The notes under the pieces: model-generated | Told to the model about the DNA's origin: nothing | Databases searched by the model: none | What the model saw: only the letters and a program-made list of their open reading frames with translations | In this document: positions 36,506-45,408 of the stretch, piece by piece | Layout: every line of letters starts with the position of its first letter | Position numbering within the stretch: the first letter of the stretch is position 1 | Position numbers and translations under genes: made by a program | From: Rahnella ecdela | GTDB taxonomy: Bacteria > Pseudomonadota > Gammaproteobacteria > Enterobacterales > Enterobacteriaceae | DNA length: 64,000 nucleotides | Assembly (NCBI RefSeq): GCF_019049625.1 | Contig: NZ_JAFMOY010000127.1 | Span: forward strand, 62,001 to 126,000 | Direction: 5' to 3'

Positions 36506-36988
36506 AGCACTGAACGGGGCGATCCCGAGCCCGGTTTCCAGTCGCGGTAACAGCTGATGAAGGCGGCTGACCGCCTGTTCTACGGCGTCCGTCATCGGGT
36601 AATAGAAAGCGACGACGTCGGGCTGAATGCCGACAAAGGTGATCTGCGGGATATCGTCATGAAGTTGCTGCATGAGAAAGGTCAGCGGCAGATTGTGGGT
36701 GGTCATCATGAACATGTCGGCGATATCTTCTTCGGCGATAATGCGCATTTCACCGGGTGCCAGCCCCATATCGGTAGCGTCGGCAATCACCAGATGCTTT
36801 GGGTGCAGTTCGCGCAAAAAGCCGATGTCGTTTTCAGGCGCGGCACCGCCGTCGACTACCGTCCAGCCGGAAAGCGGTTTTTCCGCACACAGTTCTGCCA
36901 GCCGGGGTCCGGCGCCGTCGTCGCCCATCATGCTGTTGCCTACGCACAGCAGTGCGTAGCGGGGGAGATTCTCAGGGTAATCAGGCAT
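36497..36988 (-). CDS. hycI: Hydrogenase 3 maturation protease HycI
   Basis: Endopeptidase that removes the C-terminal peptide of HycE after nickel insertion. 163 residues. The N-terminal LLCVGNSMMGDDGAGP (about 13–28) carries the nickel-sensing Asp, and the conserved DATDMG (about 69) and MTTHNLPLTFL (about 94) carry the second Asp and His. Last gene of the hyc operon; its start overlaps the hycH stop by eight bp. Its 3' end hosts the FhlA-type site used by hydN. Confidence 0.96.
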   Translation of the reverse strand: MPDYPENLPRYALLCVGNSMMGDDGAGPRLAELCAEKPLSGWTVVDGGAAPENDIGFLRELHPKHLVIADATDMGLAPGEMRIIAEEDIADMFMMTTHNLPLTFLMQQLHDDIPQITFVGIQPDVVAFYYPMTDAVEQAVSRLHQLLPRLETGLGIAPFSAST

Positions 36989-37460
36989 CGTATCTCCTGA
37001 CCATCAGGTACATGGCGGGGTCGTGTTCAATTTGCGCAAGCAGGGCGATGAGCTGTTCGCTCCAGCCTTGTTGTTGTGCCGTCATCTGCGGGCTTGAGTC
37101 GCGAAGCGTCAGTGCCAGCAAATGCGTGTGGCTGCTGTCGATAGTGATCTCTCCAAATCGCTGAACACCGGCCAGTTTGCGGCGTGCTTCGCTGTTTTCG
37201 GGCAGGCAGTTGATCCATTGCAGATAGCCGTCGAGCGGGCATTCGAGGCGTGATTGCAAACAGTCGATCACCCCGAGGTGATGGCCGATCGCCAGGCTGT
37301 AATAAATCACTTCCTGCGCTTTCTGCGGACTGCGCTGTTGTGCGCTTTTTTCATCGACAAACTTGCTGCTCAGCGAATAGAAAATGACTTTATTTTTATC
37401 AGGCTGATGACCGGCAAAAGGCTGATGGCGCGCGTAGCGCTGATCGTTAACGGAAGCCAT
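36981..37460 (-). CDS. hycH: Formate hydrogenlyase assembly protein HycH
   Basis: Protein needed to mature the HycE large subunit; exact role unknown. 159 residues. The core EVIYYSLAIGHHLGVIDCL and the C-terminus MYLMVRRYDA match E. coli HycH. The N-terminus is about 22 residues longer than the E. coli form (ASVNDQRYARHQPFAGHQP), but ATG at 37460 overlaps the hycG stop as TGATG, which supports translational coupling and the long start. Confidence 0.93.
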   Translation of the reverse strand: MASVNDQRYARHQPFAGHQPDKNKVIFYSLSSKFVDEKSAQQRSPQKAQEVIYYSLAIGHHLGVIDCLQSRLECPLDGYLQWINCLPENSEARRKLAGVQRFGEITIDSSHTHLLALTLRDSSPQMTAQQQGWSEQLIALLAQIEHDPAMYLMVRRYDA

Positions 37461-38257
37461 CACAGTCGCACCTCGCCGCGCAGTACCTGCTGATAAATGT
37501 GTTGCAGGTTTCCGACGATTTCGCTCAGGCGCAGGTCGCCTTGTTCAGCCAGATAAGCCGAAACGCGCTGTTCCACCGGCTGTAAACCGGGTGCTGCGAC
37601 GATTTCCATAAACTGATCGGCTATCTGGCGGCCATAGCGGTAACCGGCCATGCGGCGCGCTTCGCGATCCAGCAGTACGCGCAGTGGCTGCGGCAGTTCC
37701 TGATGTAATAAAGCAGCCGGTTCTGCGGCCGCTTCGTCGTGTTGCTGGCCTTTGATTTTCTGATCCAGCAACCCCAGCGCCATAGCGAAACCATAAATAG
37801 TCGCTGCCGGCGTCGGCGGGCAGCCGGGGATATACACGTCCACCGGCACGATTTTGTCGGTGCCGCCCCAGACGCAATAAAGGTCGTGGAAAATGCCGCC
37901 GCTGTTACCGCACGCGCCGTAGGAAATACAAATTTTCGGATCCGGTGCCGAATCCCAGGCGCGCAGGGCGGGCATACGCATGGCGCGGGTGACTGCACCG
38001 GTGAACAGCAAAATGTCCGCGTGGCGCGGCGACGGAACGACTTTGATGCCAAAGCGTTCTGCGTCAAACAATGGTGAGATTGCGGCGAAAATCTCAATCT
38101 CACAGCCGTTACAGCCGCCGCAGTCCACGCGGTAAACGTAGGCAGAACGGCGGATGCTGTTGAGTAAAGTCGATTTCAGTTTGGCGATACTTTCATCCAG
38201 CGTAACGGGCACCGGCAGGCCATTTTCGTTACGCGGCGCAATCGGGTTATGGCTCAT
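37460..38257 (-). CDS. hycG: Hydrogenase 3 small subunit HycG
   Basis: Subunit equivalent to NuoB, carrying the proximal [4Fe-4S] cluster that hands electrons to the NiFe site. 265 residues. Cluster cysteines are in [12 protein letters not shown] (about 45–55), [10 protein letters not shown] (about 112) and IPGCPPTP (about 145). A C-terminal tail of about 90 residues, as in HycG/HyfI. Its start overlaps the hycF stop by one base, and its stop overlaps the hycH start. Confidence 0.96.
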   Translation of the reverse strand: MSHNPIAPRNENGLPVPVTLDESIAKLKSTLLNSIRRSAYVYRVDCGGCNGCEIEIFAAISPLFDAERFGIKVVPSPRHADILLFTGAVTRAMRMPALRAWDSAPDPKICISYGACGNSGGIFHDLYCVWGGTDKIVPVDVYIPGCPPTPAATIYGFAMALGLLDQKIKGQQHDEAAAEPAALLHQELPQPLRVLLDREARRMAGYRYGRQIADQFMEIVAAPGLQPVEQRVSAYLAEQGDLRLSEIVGNLQHIYQQVLRGEVRL

Positions 38258-38811
38258 CAGCGGGCCTCCGTAGTCATATGGCGGCCAATATCAATGCGGT
38301 CGCTGGAAGAGAGACCGTGCATTTTTTTGCATGTCGGACAGGTTTCATATTGCACGCGGCGATCGCTTATTTGGCGGTCGCTCAGCGCGGCGCTTTCCTG
38401 TAACAGGCTGAGCGCAAAGTCGATTTCCTTTTGCACGGCGTAGGGCTTGTTGCATTCCCGGCAATGGCAGACAGGGAAATCCGCAGTTTCATACAGGTCT
38501 TCTTTACGCCAGACCGCCAGTTCGAACTCCTGCGACAATTTGATCGCCGCCGTCGGGCAGACTTCCTCGCAGCGGGCGCAGAAAATGCAGCGACCTAAAA
38601 ACAGCTGCCAGCGGATGGTTTCACCGTCTTCTGCCGTCGTCATGGTCAGCGCGTTGGAAGGACAGGCATTGGCGCAGGCTCCGCAGGCGATGCACTGTTG
38701 CGCGGTATAGTGCGGTTTGCCGCGAAAGTTGGGCGCTAAATCCAGCGGCTGGAACGGATATCCCACCGTTGCCGTGCCGGTTTTGAGCACTTTTTTAATC
38801 AGTTTCAGCAT
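38257..38811 (-). CDS. hycF: Formate hydrogenlyase ferredoxin subunit HycF
   Basis: NuoI-like polyferredoxin that carries electrons within FHL. 184 residues. Two [4Fe-4S] motifs, [12 protein letters not shown] (about 40) and [12 protein letters not shown] (about 75), plus a C-terminal C-x-C-x2-C...C-x2-C set (CHCREC, about 118; CPTCKK, about 161) that may bind zinc. It sits 15 bp after hycE. Confidence 0.96.
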   Translation of the reverse strand: MLKLIKKVLKTGTATVGYPFQPLDLAPNFRGKPHYTAQQCIACGACANACPSNALTMTTAEDGETIRWQLFLGRCIFCARCEEVCPTAAIKLSQEFELAVWRKEDLYETADFPVCHCRECNKPYAVQKEIDFALSLLQESAALSDRQISDRRVQYETCPTCKKMHGLSSSDRIDIGRHMTTEAR

Positions 38812-38826
38812 GATTTGGGCGGCTCC

Positions 38827-40551
38827 TTAAAGCGGCGAATTTTTGCGTTCGATGCCGTAACGTTCGATTTCTTTGTAAGGCACGACGATGGACGTTTTCT
38901 TGCGCACATCGACCACCGTCATACGGTCGGTGCAGGAATAGCAGGGATCGAGACTGCCGATAATCAGCGGGGCATCGGAAACGGTATTGCCGCGCAACAT
39001 GTAGCGCAGCGTCGGCCAGTTGGCATAGGTCGCGGCACGGCAGCGCCAGCGGAACAGCTTCTGGTTGTCGCCGGTCATGCTCCAGTGGATGTCGTCACCG
39101 CGTGGCGCTTCGGCAAAACCCAGCGCGAAACGGTGCGGAATATAGTTAAAGCCTTCCACCGCCAGCGGGCCGCCCGGCAAACTTTGCAGGCCGAACTCAA
39201 TCATGTTCAGCGCATTGAACACTTCATGGATACGGACTTTCAGGCGGGAATAAACGTCGTTGCCGGTTTCGCTGCACAGCTCAAACGGCAGTCTGGCGTA
39301 ACCGGCGTAAGGGTGATCTTGTCGCATATCGCGACGGTGACCGCTGCCGCGCACCATCGGCCCCACGTTACTGAAATCACGCGCCACCTGAGGATCCAAA
39401 ATGCCGACGCCCATACTGCGCTGCTCGGTATTGGCGGTACTCAGCAGAATATCCACCAGCTCATTCAGGTCACGGCGCATACCCCCCGCCAGCGCAATGG
39501 TGGCAATCATGTCGTCTTTGAGGATGTCGCGACGCATACCGCCGATCAGATTCATGCCGTAGGTTTTACGCGCACCGGTCAGGATTTCCGCCATCTTCAT
39601 CGACTGTTCGCGGATGCGGAAAAACTGCATGAAGCCGGAGTCAAATCCGACAAAGTGACAGGCCAGCCCGAGGTTCAGCAAATGGCTGTGCAGACGTTCC
39701 ACTTCCAGCAAAATGGAGCGGATCATCTGGGCGCGTTCCGGCACCACAATCCCCATCGCGTTTTCGACCGAGGAGGTATACGCCACGCTGTGGGTAAAGC
39801 CGCAAATGCCGCACACGCGGTCTGACAAAAACGTCACTTCGTTGTAGCCCATGCGGGTTTCGGCCAGTTTTTCCATGCCGCGATGTACGTAAAACAGACG
39901 ATAATCTGCGTCGATAATGTCTTCGCCATCGACAAACAGACGAAAGTGGCCGGGTTCGTCAGAAGTGACGTGCAGCGGACCAATCGGCACGATTTTGCTA
40001 CCTTCTTTGGCCTCAGAAATAAACGGATAGGTTTCTTCGTCCGTGGTCGGGGCAGGGCGCTGGCGATAATCCATTGCATCTTTACGCAGCGGATATAAAT
40101 CGTCAGGCCAGTCGTCCGGCAGCACCAGACGGCGTTCGTCAGGCAATCCGACCGGGCGCAAACCATACATATCCCGCACTTCGCGCTCGCCCCAGACGGC
40201 CGCCGGTACACGCGGCGTCACGGAAGGGAATTCCAGTGAAATCGGATCGACTTCGGCGCGCACGGTAATCCAGCACTTCACGCCTTTTTCCATCGACAGC
40301 ACGTAATACAGCGCGTAATTGCCGCACAGCGTGCGTTCGTCGTTGCCGAAAAGCACGGAAAGCCAGCCACCCTGCTGGTAATACAACCACTCGACCACTT
40401 CCGGCAGCCAGTTCAGCCTGATGGTGACGGTCGCCTGTGTGTCGGTCTGCCATTCGCTGCCCAGAATCGCCGAAGGAAACTGTTTCGCCAGTGCGGCCAG
40501 ATATTCTTTGCCAACCGGGTTTTGATTTAATGCGGTGTTGAACTCACTCAT
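38827..40551 (-). CDS. hycE: Hydrogenase 3 large subunit HycE
   Basis: Catalytic NiFe subunit of FHL that reduces protons to H2. 574 residues: the N-terminal 180 are NuoC-like (QQGGWLSVLFGNDERTL, VWGEREVRDMYG), the rest NuoD-like. Nickel ligands are in RVCGICGFTHS (about 246) and DPCYSCTDR (about 536). The C-terminal tail MTVVDVRKKTSIVV... of about 32 residues after that Arg is the piece HycI should cut. AGAGG before ATG at 40551. Confidence 0.97.
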   Translation of the reverse strand: MSEFNTALNQNPVGKEYLAALAKQFPSAILGSEWQTDTQATVTIRLNWLPEVVEWLYYQQGGWLSVLFGNDERTLCGNYALYYVLSMEKGVKCWITVRAEVDPISLEFPSVTPRVPAAVWGEREVRDMYGLRPVGLPDERRLVLPDDWPDDLYPLRKDAMDYRQRPAPTTDEETYPFISEAKEGSKIVPIGPLHVTSDEPGHFRLFVDGEDIIDADYRLFYVHRGMEKLAETRMGYNEVTFLSDRVCGICGFTHSVAYTSSVENAMGIVVPERAQMIRSILLEVERLHSHLLNLGLACHFVGFDSGFMQFFRIREQSMKMAEILTGARKTYGMNLIGGMRRDILKDDMIATIALAGGMRRDLNELVDILLSTANTEQRSMGVGILDPQVARDFSNVGPMVRGSGHRRDMRQDHPYAGYARLPFELCSETGNDVYSRLKVRIHEVFNALNMIEFGLQSLPGGPLAVEGFNYIPHRFALGFAEAPRGDDIHWSMTGDNQKLFRWRCRAATYANWPTLRYMLRGNTVSDAPLIIGSLDPCYSCTDRMTVVDVRKKTSIVVPYKEIERYGIERKNSPL

Positions 40552-40595
40552 TGCAAAGCCTCTTCCCGCCGTGGCGGGATAAGAAAAATGTCAGG

Positions 40596-41549
40596 TCAGC
40601 CAGCGACCAGCCAGGAAACCAGCGCCAGAAACGCCAGACCAAACCCCGCCCAGGTGGTGCGGGAGGTTTTAAGAAAGCGCAGACGGGCGACGCTGTTCTC
40701 GATAAGCGCGACCACAAACACGGCAACCAGCAGCTTCAGCAGACCGACGATCACGGCAGTCAGCAGCGCCAGCGGCGTCAGGTGTTCCGCCATACCAAAC
40801 GGGAAAAACACGCCGAGAAACAGCTGCAACACCACCAGCTGTTTCAGGCTGATGCCGATTTTCAGCACGCCCAGCGCCGCGCCGGAATATTCGGTCAGCG
40901 GCCCTTCCTGTAATTCCTGTTCTGCTTCGGCCATATCAAAAGGCAGCTTGCCCATTTCGATATACGTGGCGAACGCACAGGCCAGACCGGCCAGAATCAG
41001 GGTCAAGGAAGAGGACAGCGGCCAGTGCAGAACGCGTGCGGCAATCGCACTGAGCGACGTGGAACCGGCGACCAGCGCCGCGACCCAGAAGCCGAGCAGC
41101 AGAATCGGCTCAACCAGTACGCCGAGAACGGCTTCACGGCTGGCGCCAATGCCGGTGAAAGTGCTGCCGGTGTCGAGTCCGGCGATGGCAAACACAAAAC
41201 GCACCACGGCAAACAGATAAATGACGGTAATCAGGTCGCCCGCCGCGCCCATCGGTGACATCAGCGTGACCATCGGCAAAGCGGTGGCGATCACCAGCAA
41301 ACCGCCGGTCAGCAGATAGGGCATACTGCGAAACGCCATACCTGCCGCTGCGGGCGCGACGCTCTGACGCTGAAGCAATTTGGCGATGTCACGGTATTCC
41401 TGTAAAACGCCGGGCCCGCGACGGTTGTGCATCCGCGCACGCATCACGCGGCTGAATCCGGCAAATAACGGAGCGACAGCCAGCAACACCACCACCTGGA
41501 CAAGCGCCAGCGGCCACAGCGAACCGGCAAGCAGGGAAGGAAAGTTCAT
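40596..41549 (-). CDS. hycD: Formate hydrogenlyase membrane subunit HycD
   Basis: NuoH-like membrane protein that anchors the soluble arm of FHL. 317 residues, about eight hydrophobic segments. The conserved loop RRGPGVLQEYRDIAKLL (about 43) and the acidic loop FIEMGKLPFDMAEAEQELQEGPLTEYSG-type segment (YIEMGKLPFD..., about 200) are present. Start at 41549 lies ten bp after the hycC stop; the frame's upstream extension runs into hycC and is not used. A small hairpin (TCCCGCCACGGCGGGA) separates it from hycE. Confidence 0.95.
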   Translation of the reverse strand: MNFPSLLAGSLWPLALVQVVVLLAVAPLFAGFSRVMRARMHNRRGPGVLQEYRDIAKLLQRQSVAPAAAGMAFRSMPYLLTGGLLVIATALPMVTLMSPMGAAGDLITVIYLFAVVRFVFAIAGLDTGSTFTGIGASREAVLGVLVEPILLLGFWVAALVAGSTSLSAIAARVLHWPLSSSLTLILAGLACAFATYIEMGKLPFDMAEAEQELQEGPLTEYSGAALGVLKIGISLKQLVVLQLFLGVFFPFGMAEHLTPLALLTAVIVGLLKLLVAVFVVALIENSVARLRFLKTSRTTWAGFGLAFLALVSWLVAG

Positions 41550-41559
41550 AGTCAGTTCC

Positions 41560-43464
41560 TCAGGCAAAAGCCACGACCAGTAATACGGCCAGTTCGATGA
41601 ACGCCAGACGACGGCAGAAAGCCCCCAGCCAGCCGCGGTGCAGGGCACCAACCAGTGAAGCCGGTGTCGCATGAACGCGCAGACGGTAAAGCGGGGCGAA
41701 CATCACGCGCAGCGGCTGGGCGAAACCGGTCGCCGTCACCACCATGTCCGGGGAGTGTGCGTAACCACAGGCCCAGGCGTCGCCACGCGAACGATTTGGC
41801 AGCCGCGCACCGCGCAGTAACACCGCAACAAGCCACGGCACTAACGGCATTCCCAGCAGCAAAATCGCCACCATTGGGGCAGACACCGCGGACGTCGGGG
41901 AAAACGCCACGCCATGCTGTGCTGCCAGCAAAACTGGCGTGTTTAATACGGAGGCGGCAACAGCGGAGAATTGCGGAATAATCCACGGCGAGGCCACGCC
42001 GGAAATCACGCACAGCAGCGCCAGCAATATCGTACTGAATGTCATTGCCAGCGGCGCTGGTGTGGCATCGGCGGCGGCCTGGCAGCGCGGTGTACCAAGG
42101 AAAGTGACGCCAAACACTTTGGCAATACACATCAGCGCCAGCGCGCCGGTCAGAGCCAGACCGACCGCCAGCAGCGGCCCCATCAGACGGGCGATAAAGA
42201 CATGGCTGGTGCTCAGCTGGAACAGGGACTGATACAACAGCCATTCACTGGCGAAACCGTTTAACGGCGGCAGCGCGGCCATCGACATCAGCGCAATCAG
42301 CATGGCAGCTGCTGTCCACGGCATCAGGCGGGCGATACCGCCTAGTTTCTCCATGTCCTTAATGCCGGTCTGCATTTCAATTTCACCGGCACCGAGGAAC
42401 AGCGCCGTTTTAAACAGCCCGTGGTTGAACAGATGGAACAGACCCGCCAGCAGCGCTGTCGAAGCCAGCACCGGCAGATTCAGCGCCACGCCGGTCATTG
42501 CGCCTCCGACGCCGAGCAAAATAATTCCGATGTTTTCCAGCGTGTGATAGGCCAGCAGACGGCGGATATCATGCTCCATCAGGGCATACAGCCCGCCGAT
42601 AAACGCGGTCAGCACAGCCAGAAGCAATACCAACAGACCCCACCAGAGTGGCGGCGCACCCAGCAGATCCAGACCGACTTTTACGATGCCGATAATGCCG
42701 ACCTTCATCAGGGCAGAAGAGAATAAGGCGGCGGCGTGAGCGGGCGCGCTGGAATGGGATTGCGGTACCCAGGCATGTAGCGGGATAATCCCGGCGTACA
42801 GCCCGAAACCCGTCAGCGCCAGCACGAAGGCCAGCGATTTGATGCCCGGCGTAAACGTTACGTGGCGCAGCACTTCAAAATTCACGCTGCCGCTGGCGTG
42901 ATGCAGCAAGGCAAAGGCCAGGATCAGACACAGCGTACCGGCGCGGCCGGATAAAAACTGATTCAGACCGGCACGGCGGCTTTTCACATCATCGGTCTGC
43001 ACAATCATGAAATAGGCGCACAGGGCAGCCATTTCCATCATCAGGACAAGTTCCACAGCGCTGGCCGAAATCGCCGCTGCCGTCAGGGCGGCCATCAGCA
43101 GATTACACATCAGACCGCTGCGGGCACGCTTACGGGCACTGACATTAGCCATCCACGCGCAGGCGTACAGGGTGCTCATGAGCGCGGTGACGGACATCGC
43201 CAGCAAAATTAACGAATTCAGCTCGGTCAGCTCTGCGTGAAAGGGCAGAACCGGCAGCATGGCCTGAACCGTTGCGCCGCCCTGCAAAATCTGTAATGCG
43301 GCCACGATGACGCACAGCGCAGCCACCATGCCGCCCGTGCCAAAAATCAGGCTGCTGACTTTCGTCATGGCAGCCAAAATCCAGCCGCCCATGCCGCTCA
43401 GCACCCAGACCAGCAGCGCCAGCGCCAGTAACGACGCCGGTTCACCGGAAAATAAAGTCGTCAT
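41560..43464 (-). CDS. hycC: Formate hydrogenlyase membrane subunit HycC
   Basis: NuoL/N/M-like membrane protein of FHL, related to Mrp antiporters. 634 residues, about 26 more than E. coli HycC. Proton-channel landmarks are the Glu in SAVELVLMMEMAALCAYF (about 140), IPLHAWVPQSHSSAPAHAAALFSSALMKVG is the loop/helix 7–8 region, and [21 protein letters not shown] carries the central Lys (about 345). ATG overlaps the hycB stop by one base. Confidence 0.95.
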   Translation of the reverse strand: MTTLFSGEPASLLALALLVWVLSGMGGWILAAMTKVSSLIFGTGGMVAALCVIVAALQILQGGATVQAMLPVLPFHAELTELNSLILLAMSVTALMSTLYACAWMANVSARKRARSGLMCNLLMAALTAAAISASAVELVLMMEMAALCAYFMIVQTDDVKSRRAGLNQFLSGRAGTLCLILAFALLHHASGSVNFEVLRHVTFTPGIKSLAFVLALTGFGLYAGIIPLHAWVPQSHSSAPAHAAALFSSALMKVGIIGIVKVGLDLLGAPPLWWGLLVLLLAVLTAFIGGLYALMEHDIRRLLAYHTLENIGIILLGVGGAMTGVALNLPVLASTALLAGLFHLFNHGLFKTALFLGAGEIEMQTGIKDMEKLGGIARLMPWTAAAMLIALMSMAALPPLNGFASEWLLYQSLFQLSTSHVFIARLMGPLLAVGLALTGALALMCIAKVFGVTFLGTPRCQAAADATPAPLAMTFSTILLALLCVISGVASPWIIPQFSAVAASVLNTPVLLAAQHGVAFSPTSAVSAPMVAILLLGMPLVPWLVAVLLRGARLPNRSRGDAWACGYAHSPDMVVTATGFAQPLRVMFAPLYRLRVHATPASLVGALHRGWLGAFCRRLAFIELAVLLVVAFA

Positions 43465-44090
43465 TATTTAGCCTCCGTATCAGGGGCGTTCAGTGAGGTC
43501 AGTCCCGCGGGAAAAACGTTCATGGCATTGAGGCGTTTTTGCTGGCTGGAATATTCAGACAGACTGGCGGTAACCAGAGTGATGGCCTGCGTGGGACAGG
43601 TTTTAATGCACGCCGGACCTTCAGGGCTGAAGCTGCATAAGTCGCATTTCACGGCCACGGCGCGAAGCCCCGGCACGCAGTCGAGAAACGGACTGACAGC
43701 GCGCGGCGCACGCGGTGCGGGCAGCGCTTTTGAGGTATTGCAGTCGCGTGGAATATCCAGCGGTGTGCTGGCAGAAAATGTAATCGCTCCGAACGGACAG
43801 GCGATACCGCACAGTTTGCAGCTCACACACAGGCTTTCGTTGAGATGAATGGCGTCGTTTTCACGGGTGATGGCGTTCACCGGACAAACCTGCGCGCACG
43901 GCGCGTCTTCACACTGGTGACACATCACCGGTGCGGAATCCAGCCGGTTGCGCATCACCTGCAAACGGGGCGCGGATTGCAGGCCCTGAAGCTGGTGTTC
44001 CTGAGAACAGCTCGCCATGCAGGTATTGCAGCCGATACAAAGTTTGGGGTCCGCGATCACATACTGATTCATGGCGGCCATATTGCGCAT
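43464..44090 (-). CDS. hycB: Formate hydrogenlyase ferredoxin subunit HycB
   Basis: Polyferredoxin that docks FdhF to the complex. 208 residues with four [4Fe-4S] motifs: CIGCNTCMASC, CHQCEDAPCAQVCP, CVSCKLCGIACP and CDLCSFSPEGPACIKTCP. AAGGAG five bases before ATG 44090 fixes the start, giving MRNMAAMNQYVIAD; E. coli HycB begins at the equivalent of the inner MNQ. Two palindromes just upstream match FhlA-type sites. Confidence 0.94.
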   Translation of the reverse strand: MRNMAAMNQYVIADPKLCIGCNTCMASCSQEHQLQGLQSAPRLQVMRNRLDSAPVMCHQCEDAPCAQVCPVNAITRENDAIHLNESLCVSCKLCGIACPFGAITFSASTPLDIPRDCNTSKALPAPRAPRAVSPFLDCVPGLRAVAVKCDLCSFSPEGPACIKTCPTQAITLVTASLSEYSSQQKRLNAMNVFPAGLTSLNAPDTEAK

Positions 44091-44104
44091 GAAGTCTCCT
44101 TGGT

Positions 44105-44126
44105 ATTTCGTCAAAGGTGACGAAAT
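44105..44126. promoter_or_regulatory. Perfect palindrome upstream of hycB
   Basis: ATTTCGTCA-AAGG-TGACGAAAT, nine-base arms, only 15 bp before the hycB start. E. coli FhlA also binds between hycA and hycB at sequences of the CATTTCG type; this could be such a site or an RNA hairpin around the ribosome-loading region. Confidence 0.55.
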
Positions 44127-44145
44127 CGGCACTTAAATTGACATT

Positions 44146-44161
44146 TCGACACTTATGTCGG
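44146..44161. promoter_or_regulatory. FhlA-type site in the hycA–hycB gap
   Basis: TCGACA-CTTA-TGTCGG, preceded by ATT and followed by AAT. It is the same motif as at 36490 and 44894. Confidence 0.65.
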
Positions 44162-44236
44162 AATTGATCCCAGTAAAAAACCGGCGATAAAATTATTTCT
44201 GTTCTGCCGGGGGAATAATGTATTTCTGCATATGAC

Positions 44237-44704
44237 TCAGGCATGGCTGAGTAATTTTTCGAGCCCGGAGTGAATAGGTTGATTACTTTTCAGAGAGTCA
44301 AAAATGCACTGATAAATAGCCGAAATTTTATTGAGATAATGCTCGAGAACGGCGTTCTTATCTTTAATATCCACAGCGCCGTCAACGCGGCCTTCTTCGC
44401 TCAATGTGGCGTGGGCAAACGCCAGAAAGTCAGGCTCTTCACCGCTGTGCGCCATGTTCAGGCTGTAAACAATATCCTGACTGTAGAAGTCGTCGCGAAG
44501 ATGAATGCTGATGGTGAAATGGTTAAACAAGGTGAAACGGATGTCCTGATCTTCACCGCAGATAAACTCATGATTTATCTTTTTATTTGAATTGGTTATG
44601 GCCTGGATCAGGCTGTTCTGATACGTGCGCCATTGTGATTTCAGATGGCTGTTTTTGCTGGCGATGTAGTCGGCTTTAGTGGTCAGTTCGCTGAGAGTGC
44701 TCAT
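44237..44704 (-). CDS. hycA: FHL regulatory protein HycA
   Basis: Negative modulator of FhlA-dependent transcription. 155 residues, no known domain. It matches E. coli HycA in ADYIASKNSHLKSQWRTYQNSLIQAIT (broken by substitutions) and VLEHYLNKISAIY. First gene of the hyc operon, with a sigma-54 promoter 67 bp upstream. Start uncertain: 44704 (GGATAA eight bases ahead) is used; an ATG two codons earlier (44710) is possible. Confidence 0.88.
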   Translation of the reverse strand: MSTLSELTTKADYIASKNSHLKSQWRTYQNSLIQAITNSNKKINHEFICGEDQDIRFTLFNHFTISIHLRDDFYSQDIVYSLNMAHSGEEPDFLAFAHATLSEEGRVDGAVDIKDKNAVLEHYLNKISAIYQCIFDSLKSNQPIHSGLEKLLSHA

Positions 44705-44770
44705 GTTCATTATCCGTTGTGAATTGATATGTCGGGTGATGACGAAAATACGACGCATGACTCTCTGTTG

Positions 44771-44787
44771 GCATAAAGCGTGCCAGT
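44771..44787 (-). promoter_or_regulatory. Sigma-54 promoter of hycABCDEFGHI
   Basis: CTGGCACG-CTTTA-TGCC on the minus strand: GG and GC are ten bases apart, the sigma-54 spacing, with a perfect -24 box. Confidence 0.8.
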
Positions 44788-44893
44788 TTGTGAATTATTC
44801 TTATAAATGCTTTTGAATTAATGGCTTAAGGTATTTTTAACGGCAGCGCTATGTCCGGTGAGAAAATAAATGACATGTCGATGACACCTTATT

Positions 44894-44908
44894 TCGACAA
44901 TTATGTCG
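44894..44908. promoter_or_regulatory. FhlA-type site between divergent hyc and hyp promoters
   Basis: TCGACA-ATTA-TGTCG at the centre of the hycA–hypA gap. It lies 107 bp from the hycA sigma-54 box and 72 bp from the hypA one, so a single enhancer could serve both. A related half-site ATGTCGATGACA precedes it (about 44876). Confidence 0.7.
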
Positions 44909-44979
44909 GTCGATGTCCGTTTATTTCTTCGCATCATTTCCTGAGCGTTTTTTGCAAAAACGCAAAGTGTCAAAATTTC

Positions 44980-44995
44980 TGGCATCAATATTGCA
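44980..44995 (+). promoter_or_regulatory. Sigma-54 promoter of hypABCDE-fhlA
   Basis: CTGGCATCAATATTGCAG: -24 TGGCA and -12 TTGCA with GG-N10-GC spacing, 40 bp before the hypA start. Confidence 0.8.
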
Positions 44996-45034
44996 GCCTC
45001 TCTTTTTATTGTTCTCCTGAAGGAGGGGGAAATA

Positions 45035-45379
45035 ATGCATGAAATTACGTTATGCCAGAATGCCGTGGAAATAATGGAACAGTTCGGGCGGCAAAATAAT
45101 GCGCGAAAAATAACGGCAGTGTGGATGGAAATCGGTGCGTTTTCCTGCGTCGAACCGGAGGCCGTGCAGTTTTGTTTTGAACTGGCGTGTCGCGAAACGC
45201 TGGCGCAGGGATGCGAATTGCATCTGGAAACACCCCTGGCAGAAAGCTGGTGCCGTACCTGTCAGCAGGATGTTGCGCTGCTCAGCCTAAACGTGCTGAT
45301 TTGCCCGCAGTGTGGCGGACGGGATTTGCGGGTGATTGCCGGTGACGGCATGAAAATTAAACGTATCGAAATCGAATAA
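45035..45379 (+). CDS. hypA: Hydrogenase nickel chaperone HypA
   Basis: Metallochaperone that delivers nickel to HycE with HypB. 114 residues. The nickel-binding N-terminus is MHEITLC, and the zinc site is WCRTCQ...ICPQCGG (about 73–92). AAGGAGGG precedes the ATG. First gene of the hyp operon. Confidence 0.97.
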   Translation: MHEITLCQNAVEIMEQFGRQNNARKITAVWMEIGAFSCVEPEAVQFCFELACRETLAQGCELHLETPLAESWCRTCQQDVALLSLNVLICPQCGGRDLRVIAGDGMKIKRIEIE

Positions 45380-45408
45380 CGGGCGTTCATTTGCCCGGGG
45401 AGAAAGCT

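Noticed and set aside
38815-39825. 336-codon plus-strand frame opposite hycE
   Set aside because: It is the antisense of conserved NiFe hydrogenase sequence, with His/Gln-rich shadow composition and no ribosome site.
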